DNA of 64,000 nt from Riptortus pedestris (taxonomy: Eukaryota > Arthropoda > Insecta > Hemiptera > Alydidae): contig CM032231.1 in NCBI GenBank assembly GCA_019009955.1, positions 111,124,001 to 111,188,000 on the forward strand, written 5' to 3'. Below the pieces are notes generated by a model, which worked only from the letters and a program-made list of their open reading frames with translations, was not told where the DNA came from and did no database searches. The first letter of the stretch is position 1; each line of letters opens with the position of its first letter. Below are positions 57,490-64,000 of the stretch, piece after piece. The position numbers and the translations under genes were made by a program.

Positions 57490-57790
57490 TCCATTTGTGA
57501 CCTGCTGGATAGTAAAGGAATACGGTATCTCAGGTAGGAAAATAAAGACTTCTTTCCTTCACAGTTGTATATCACATGCGACAGAGCGTTTTCAAAGCAT
57601 ACGCTCCATCATCAGTGCCCACTTCACCAGGATACGCCACTACTAGAGCCAAGGATACCCTTACCGAAAAAAACCATTGACTCAGCCTCTATGGGCAATG
57701 TCAAAGGCTTTGGTGATTGCAAAGAGGTCAGCTCGACACATTCCCTGCTATAATTTGATGACATCACACGTATTCAATTACTTCATGATA
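57490..57790 (-). promoter_or_regulatory. Conserved 5' flank of OrB
   Basis: Counterpart of 21003-21290, with the same order of CTGATGA, stem and pyrimidine-rich runs upstream of the first OrB exon. It matches closely except for small indels, as expected of a duplicated promoter region. Confidence 0.4.
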
Positions 57791-57932
57791 CATGAACGGA
57801 GGCATTGAACGAATCTTGAGGATTGAACCAAATACATGTAGAGTAATAATTTAGTATTGGACACCATCATCCCCATCGATATATTATGAATAGTAATTAG
57901 AAGTGGAGTGAGGTTTTTATGTAACTTTTATG

Positions 57933-57934
<2 letters not shown>

Positions 57935-57990
<56 letters not shown>
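57935..57990. repeat. TA microsatellite
   Basis: About 27 TA units in the OrB upstream flank. Confidence 0.95.
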
Positions 57991-57992
<2 letters not shown>

Positions 57993-58399
57993 CTGAAAGT
58001 GGGCGCCAGTTAGGACCAGGGGCTTATATCTCGACTAGAAGAACTCTATAGGACTACCTTCATGCCTTTAAGGGGTTCGGAAGGTACAATGTGCAAGCTA
58101 GAATGTGCGTTCACCGTTCGTTAAAATAAACACACGTTCTACATTAATTAGTGCCATATTTTCTGAGTCTATGTATATATTCTCGACTGAATCATATCCA
58201 AGTCAAACCATGAAATTGTTCCTTTGGACTAATTCAGACTTTCTTTGTTGGGCGGAGGGTGACTTTTACCAAGGGTATGGCTCCTTAAGCTCGCCATTTC
58301 CATTTCTAGAAATATTTAGGAAATTGATATCGAAGAAATCTGGACTCTTAATAATGCTGAACCGTAAAAAAAAAATATACTGAGAAACAGGTGTTTCGG

Positions 58400-59219
58400 C
58401 TTACTGTCCTACATGGCTAACCTGAGCCCTCCTACAGTGGGGGGCATCAAGGGCTCCCTTAGGGATCAAGGGTTTTGGATCGGGAATGGAGTTTTCTTGT
58501 TAACCACAATATAGTTTTTAAATTCTTATTTTTTTTTTTATAACTAGTAGTAGATTAGGTGCAAAGAATAAGAAAGGTTTATTAGAAGTAGTTAAAAGAA
58601 TTACAAGTACATGCGACTTAGCTGATAAATCTATAAAGCTAGAACTCAGAGGAACCTTTTCGGTTGAGTCCAGAGTGAGACTGAATGCGTATGTACCTAT
58701 TTTTTAAGTAGCGTGTCGTTCTACATATATTTCTTAGTGCATACTATGAATTCTTCAGAAGTGTCATTTTTGTTAAAATAATTGATCCGAATATTAATAA
58801 TTCGTTATTTAAGTACCCTATTAATAATTTGCATCCACGAATTACACAAAATCTTCACATTTATTGCCATGAATAGTATCAAATTTCAATAAATGAACTT
58901 TAAATAATAAAAACATTTAGTATCATATTGATATGGAAGAGTTTCTATCAAGTTGACCTCTCAGCACGGCTGTTTCACCGACCATGGTCCTTCATGGGGG
59001 TTTTTGAGGCATATATTTGAATAATAATTTCTAATTCTTTTTTCACTAATGTGCATGCTCAAATATGCTGCACTTCTCCAGGAGATTATAATCTCAAGAG
59101 TACATATTTAGCAGATGTCCCTTAAAGGAAATCAGTTATTGAGGGACATCTAGTCATGACTGGATTTTTGAAAAAATTCCACAAATATACATCGACCGTA
59201 CCTAGGAGATGACGGAAAT
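58400..59219. other. OrB upstream flank, no gene seen
   Basis: 58540-58980 matches 22150-22620; 59108-59180 holds a decayed R left end (AGCAGATGTCCCTTAAAGG). Confidence 0.5.
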
Positions 59220-59745
59220 TATGTCAAATTAAAGATCAGGTTCGTTAATGACTAAAATCGGACAAGTGAGAGGGGAGGGGGGTTGTAGAGAGAGAAATTT
59301 CAAAATATCTCGGTTATTATACATCGGATTGTATAGAACCAATCCGGCAAATGAAATGTGCTGTAAATATTGTTATATACATTTATATAATGAATATTAA
59401 CAGAAATAATTGCATTTTTTTTGTTTTCTTCTTTCAGCAAACCCCCACTCCTGCTCATGTCACATAAACAATACTCTGTTAAATAATGGACCACTTTATT
59501 CGAAGCTTTAACACCATATATTGTTTTCAGGAGACCTTTATTATACGAGATACATGCCAATAAGTTCTGTTGATCCACAGTCTTTAGTTCTTGGATCACT
59601 AAACTGTGAGTGATTGAGGTAAAAATTATTTTTATTCATAATAAAGTACAGTACTGGATATAGTAAATAGTTTTAAATAAAATTAGTATGTTATATTCAG
59701 ATATATATGTCAGTAATAGTTTTTTTCTTTATTGAGGAGACAACT
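59220..59745 (+). repeat. R-family interior and right part
   Basis: GATCAGGTTCGTTAATGACT through GTCTTTAGTTCTTGGATCAC; matches 22820-23005 joined to 24010-24390, so the R copy at 23010-23990 is absent here. Confidence 0.6.
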
Positions 59746-60489
59746 CAATGCAGGTATCCTTGTATAACCTGAAGTTGATCACTCGCTACATAAAACTCTG
59801 ATCGTGAATCCAGGTCGGGTGGGCGCTAAGGATGTTATGGGTCTATCATGACAACCGAAGAAAAGAAAAGAAGTAGGGGCTCCCAATCACTTTTCTTACT
59901 TCTATCGTTTGTGTGGAAAGGGGGTTTAAGCTGTTTTAGATCATCATCCCTAATCCTGGAAGAAATCAAGAAATTTGGAGTATGGATTCTGAATAAAAGT
60001 TGAGTAAGTGTAGAAGTAAGAAAGAGTTAATGGGAATAGTTAAAAAGATTTAAAAGTACATGTAACTTAGCTGATAAACCTGGGAATGACGTGAGAGTTT
60101 ATACGAACCTCTGGACGGCGTACAGACTAAGATTGAATTGAAATGGTATATTTGTTGAGTAGAGTGTGGTCTATCTCTATGGTGACGCACCAGTAAATAA
60201 TAAATAAATAAAATGAAATGTCTTAGAGCTTATATTTTATATATTATTCAGAAGTCTCATTTTTTTATAAAAATGCATTGACCTTTAAACGTGTCAATCT
60301 CATCTATTAATAATTTGCGTCTGCCAATAGTGCATATTTCTCACATGTATTCCAAGGAGAACATTCGGGGAAAATTGAATTGAAAATTAAATTAGTCATT
60401 CATAAATATAAGCAATCACTTTTATAAAATATTAATTTTGGATTGTAACTAAAATAACGAATACATTTTGTATTAGAGAGGAAGTTTTG

Positions 60490-61235
60490 AGAGGCGTTAA
60501 GTTTTTTACCAAATGGTTCTTTCGGCAGTGGATGTAGCCCAAGCAACGGAAGGCCAGAGCGTCCACTACATCGTCCTAGCGCGCGGAAGGCATCTACTAT
60601 CCATGATGCACTCCGGCGTTTGGAAGAGACTGGGATTTATGAGCCGAGAGCTGGTAGAGGCCGTAGGTGGACCTCAAATCAATCAGATGATCGCTTTATC
60701 GCTCTCTCAGTTTTGAGAAACAGGTGGTTAACCGCTCCTGAGGTTCAGGTCAGGCTGCAATTCGTTCGAAATGCTGTCTCCAAGCGGTGGAGACTAAGGG
60801 AGCACGGTCTCCAAGCGAGGCACCCTGCGTCAAGGCCCCAACTCCTGGAAAGGCATCGAAGAAAAAGACGGGTATTTGCTGTACAACATTTCCATTGGAC
60901 AGAGGAGCAATGGGCAGCTGCTTTGTTCACAGATGAATCTAGATTTGGTCTGTATCTGTCGTACGGTCGAGACAGAGTGTGGAGAAGAACAGGAGACCGT
61001 TTCGCTCATTGTACTCTTCGCAAGTCTCGACCATTCGAAAGGCGATTAGTTATGGTTTGGGGAGAATTAATTTTCATAATTAATTACCAAGTTGGCTTGA
61101 CTGTTCTTGATTTTGGAGGTCTGACTGTTCGGTGGTACATTGAGGCTTCAAGAGGCTGAAATATCATTTGCTCCATTTATTGGTGACGAGTTCATTTTAA
61201 TGCAGAATTCTTGCATTCTTCTTTCGGGTGTGAGG
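60490..61235 (+). pseudogene. Tc1-like transposase pseudogene
   Basis: SAVDVAQATEGQSVHY, then after a shift ETGIYEPRAGRGRRWTSNQS, LTAPEVQVRLQF, WTEEQWAAALFTDESRFGLY (first catalytic Asp in FTDES) and LVMVWGELI. After another break, ISFAPFIGDEFILMQNS (second catalytic region, usually MQDNA). Lacks the C-terminal third. The matching locus in unit 1 (26895-27330) keeps less. Confidence 0.85.
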
Positions 61236-61899
61236 TTGACAGACCTGTTTCTTTACATTTCAGAAGCTTCCTGTCATATTCCAAAGACCATTTTGTTATT
61301 GGCTGAACCTCAGCCAATGAACACAGGCATTCCCTGATTTCTGACCTTTCCTCCTACCTGTCCAGTAATTGCTGACTGGATTTCAAGGACGGGGTCAGTA
61401 CATCTCAAGCTCTGAACCTGCATACATCGCTTAGTCAACGCATTCTGGCCTGGGGAGAGGTAAATTGAAATATCATTTAGGCATAAACTAAATTTTATTT
61501 ATATTAACATCTTACAAGTGCTTGAGTGGGAACATTTAAAATAAGTCAACTACTAACTTCCTGTTTTACCTATTGATCTGTATGCACTCTCTCTACTAAC
61601 ATAAGTGCATACGTTATCTTCTTAATTTCAGTTTTTCGTTTTGGGGACAAATGGATCCTTATTCTGTAACTTAATTTTATATTATCAAAGTAGCTATCCT
61701 AAACATCAAATTATCAATACAACAAAAACTCTGATAAACCAAGGTAAAAGTATTACAGATAATAAGTTCCTATAAGACATAAAAACACAAATATATACTT
61801 TTACAAATATATTATTTTACTGGACATTGTGTTTCCATTAAAGATTATTAAGGAGCTATGGAACTTACAGAACAAAACCTGAACATATATATGATGCCT

Positions 61900-62560
61900 A
61901 CTGAACAGCCAATTCTGTGAATACAAGCATTCTTACAAATAATAAACGAAACAATAAGGTTGATTGTAAACAAAAAGTGTTTTTTATTAAACTCATAAAT
62001 ACTCTTGACACCGTAAAGAGTGTTAATAGTACTATCAACAAAACAATAGCTACTGAATGTGATGTGATATATATGTCAAAATTAACTAACCTTATAACAA
62101 GATCTTTCAAAAAATATAATTTGGAAATTATAACAGGACTGTATAATAATAAGATATCGAGCACTTTGCCTAACTCAAAAGATAAGTCTGGAATATGCTG
62201 GATGGTAGAGGAACCAATTGATAAGGATCCATAAAATGGTCTTATCCTGTACAATTGTTAACAATAGTAGACGACAAGGCCATTTTATTGATCCTTAACA
62301 AAAGATAAGATAAAAATTTATAACTAAAATGGAGTAGTACATCAATTTAATTGTAATGATTGTGATATACTTTATATTGAAGAGACTACATTTGAAAAAA
62401 ATATAGACCAACACAAAACAGACGCAAAAACATCATTTTCACAGCATCAGCACAACACGGAATACAAGAAATGCAGAATTCTAATTTTGATAAAAATAAT
62501 ATTATTCAAAGAAAATAAAACCAAGTCCAGGAAGATAGTAGTATCTAATTTATATATCTA
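61900..62560 (+). pseudogene. Penelope-like GIY-YIG remnant, second copy
   Basis: Counterpart of 33540-34075. NKRNNKVDCKQKVFFIKLIN is open; the endonuclease core reads GVVHQFNCNDCDILYIEETT with YIG changed to YIE. An extra 60 bp (62185-62250) lies between the two parts. Confidence 0.7.
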
Positions 62561-62569
62561 AAAATATTA

Positions 62570-63700
62570 ATAAACTATAAACTACAAAACAGATTCTTTT
62601 AAAGTGAATACAATTTATGCAAATCTAATCAATAAATTAAAAATATATGTCACTCATTTTCCACCAAATGTTAAGGTGATTATAAATTTTTCATATTACA
62701 TTGTATACAATTTTTTTTAAAAATGAAAGGATGTTTTGGTGGCAATGATGTTTAGGTTGGAAGGGGACCTTTCTCCTTATCTATTCATGTCCACTAAGCA
62801 TTATTTCTTGAGTTAAATAAGCTGACTTTTATAATTATTTTTAAACGATATTCACAAAGATGGTCGTGGCCATGTATCTCATATGGATTATTAATATTTT
62901 ATAAATCTGATAAAGATAGAATTATGATTTTTACAATAATATGTTATGGTATAAGTATCACAGTTATCATGAATTATATATTTTTATGTTAACCATGGAG
63001 AATTACATTATAGGTTCATCTACAATCAAAATTTAGGCCGAAACTTCAAAGTGAAATAAATATATTGACAATTTTGGGAGCATAGCTGTAGACATTTTTA
63101 TTTCCTACATATATATATACATTATGCTAGCCACAAGAGGTGTTGAAATTTGCATCATATCACCAATCAACTCCGAGGAATCGATAACTGACTAATATCT
63201 TAGGAATGCTAAAGTTGTCACTATACAAACAAAATTAAAATTATAAACTTGTTAGTTTATTCAAAATCTTCATTTAAAATTTCATATAAGTCGGATTACT
63301 ATTTTATGAGTAGGTAATCAGGGATGTGGTTAGACTGGCTTCCACAATCAATAATGCAATCTAAAACACAGGGGATAAAGCTTATTTACAACTTTTTCTA
63401 GTTTACTTCACAAATTTTTTGTCAATTGATAGATATTTGCTATTTTTCAAATACATTTTAAACAAAATTAACAACTACAGAACATATAATGTAAAACTAA
63501 ACCTAAGGTTCTTCCAGATTAAGTCCAACTACCAAAAGTGGTGAATAACTTGCTATGTGTAATATATTCAACATTCCTGCACACTTCTTCTTTCCTCTCT
63601 GTAAAATGGTAATTATTTTGTGAAATGAAAGTCAAGGAGTGTTAAAAGGAAATATAATAATAATTTTATATTTTAAGAAAACATAATTATTAAAATATAC
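62570..63700. other. AT-rich flank shared with unit 1
   Basis: Matches 34080-35200. No coding or RNA feature recognised. Confidence 0.5.
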
Positions 63701-63701
63701 A

Positions 63702-63865
63702 AATTATTAACGTCCACTTTTTCCTACTATGACTAATTGGGGCGGGTTATCAACAGGTTATCACCTTTTTCTAGCCAGAGTGGAACTAAGGATTTTATCT
63801 AATTAGTTCGTCACTAAATAAATTTCTACTGCCCAGGCTGGAATCGAACTCGCCATTCTAGGTTG
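63702..63865 (-). mobile_element. tRNA-derived SINE
   Basis: Minus strand has the best B box of the family, GAGTTCGATTCCAGCC, and an AGTGGACGTTAATAATTT tail. Same insertion as 35205-35400. Confidence 0.75.
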
Positions 63866-64000
63866 GAAAGAACGGTAATAGGAAAATAATCAGATTCATT
63901 AACTTCTGTCCGAGTTATCCTAGCAGTAAATTCATCTACCCCCTGGTACATCACATATTGCATGAACTGCTATGAACATTTACCTAACTATTATTTATGT

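Larger units (their letters stand above)
38885..64000. repeat. Segmental duplication, unit 2 (contains OrB), runs off the window
   Basis: Same marker order as unit 1, e.g. 61270-61430 matches 31550-31700 and 61440-63860 matches 33060-35440. The last bases (63870-64000) match 35880-36010, so the unit continues beyond the end. Confidence 0.75.

Noticed and set aside
1..64000. CRISPR arrays, operons, ribosome-binding sites and other prokaryotic features
   Set aside because: Sequence is clearly insect nuclear DNA; short repeats present are microsatellites or transposon ends.

Overview
This window is insect genomic DNA: AT-rich, intron-bearing, full of transposable elements, and carrying two genes of the odorant receptor family (7tm_6), which is known only from insects. 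I cannot name the order or species. No bacterial, viral, rRNA or tRNA gene is visible.

The only host genes I can support are two paralogous odorant receptor genes on the minus strand, called OrA (3341-20994) and OrB (39511-57480). I assembled each by hand from splice sites. Both have six coding exons plus a probable tiny upstream exon, identical exon lengths and phases, canonical GT/AG introns and no disabling change. Each gives about 400 residues (409 with the upstream exon), and the two differ at about 43 residues by my count. They lie in a head-to-tail segmental duplication: unit 1 about 845-36060, unit 2 about 38885 to beyond the window end. Flanks, introns and several old transposon insertions are shared, while younger insertions are private to one copy.

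Layout. 1-3300: end of an unclassified repeat, a copia RNase H fragment and a full-length Helitron. 3341-20994: OrA, with intron 5 holding a Gypsy-C fragment, a LINE RNase H fragment, the 5' half of Gypsy-A and a degenerate Gypsy-B, and intron 1 holding Helitrons, a mariner MITE, a small LTR element and a Penelope-like 3' end. 21000-36400: transposon-rich flank (SINEs, an unclassified TIR family 'R', Tc1 debris, a Penelope-like element with a GIY-YIG domain). 36431-37388: piggyBac-type non-autonomous element. 37860-39180: copia polymerase interrupted by a cyclic-nucleotide-gated channel fragment. 39511-57480: OrB, with intron 5 holding Gypsy-C, an RTE LINE tail and the 3' half of Gypsy-A, and intron 1 holding a 5-kb jockey-like LINE nested in a Gypsy-A LTR and a Penelope-like RT. 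57490-64000: flank matching that of OrA, with a longer Tc1 pseudogene and a second GIY-YIG remnant.

The two receptors would each act in olfactory neuron membranes together with the co-receptor Orco, which is not in this window. The rest is mobile-element history, useful for dating the duplication. All coordinates come from reading; repeat and element edges are approximate unless a target-site duplication is stated.
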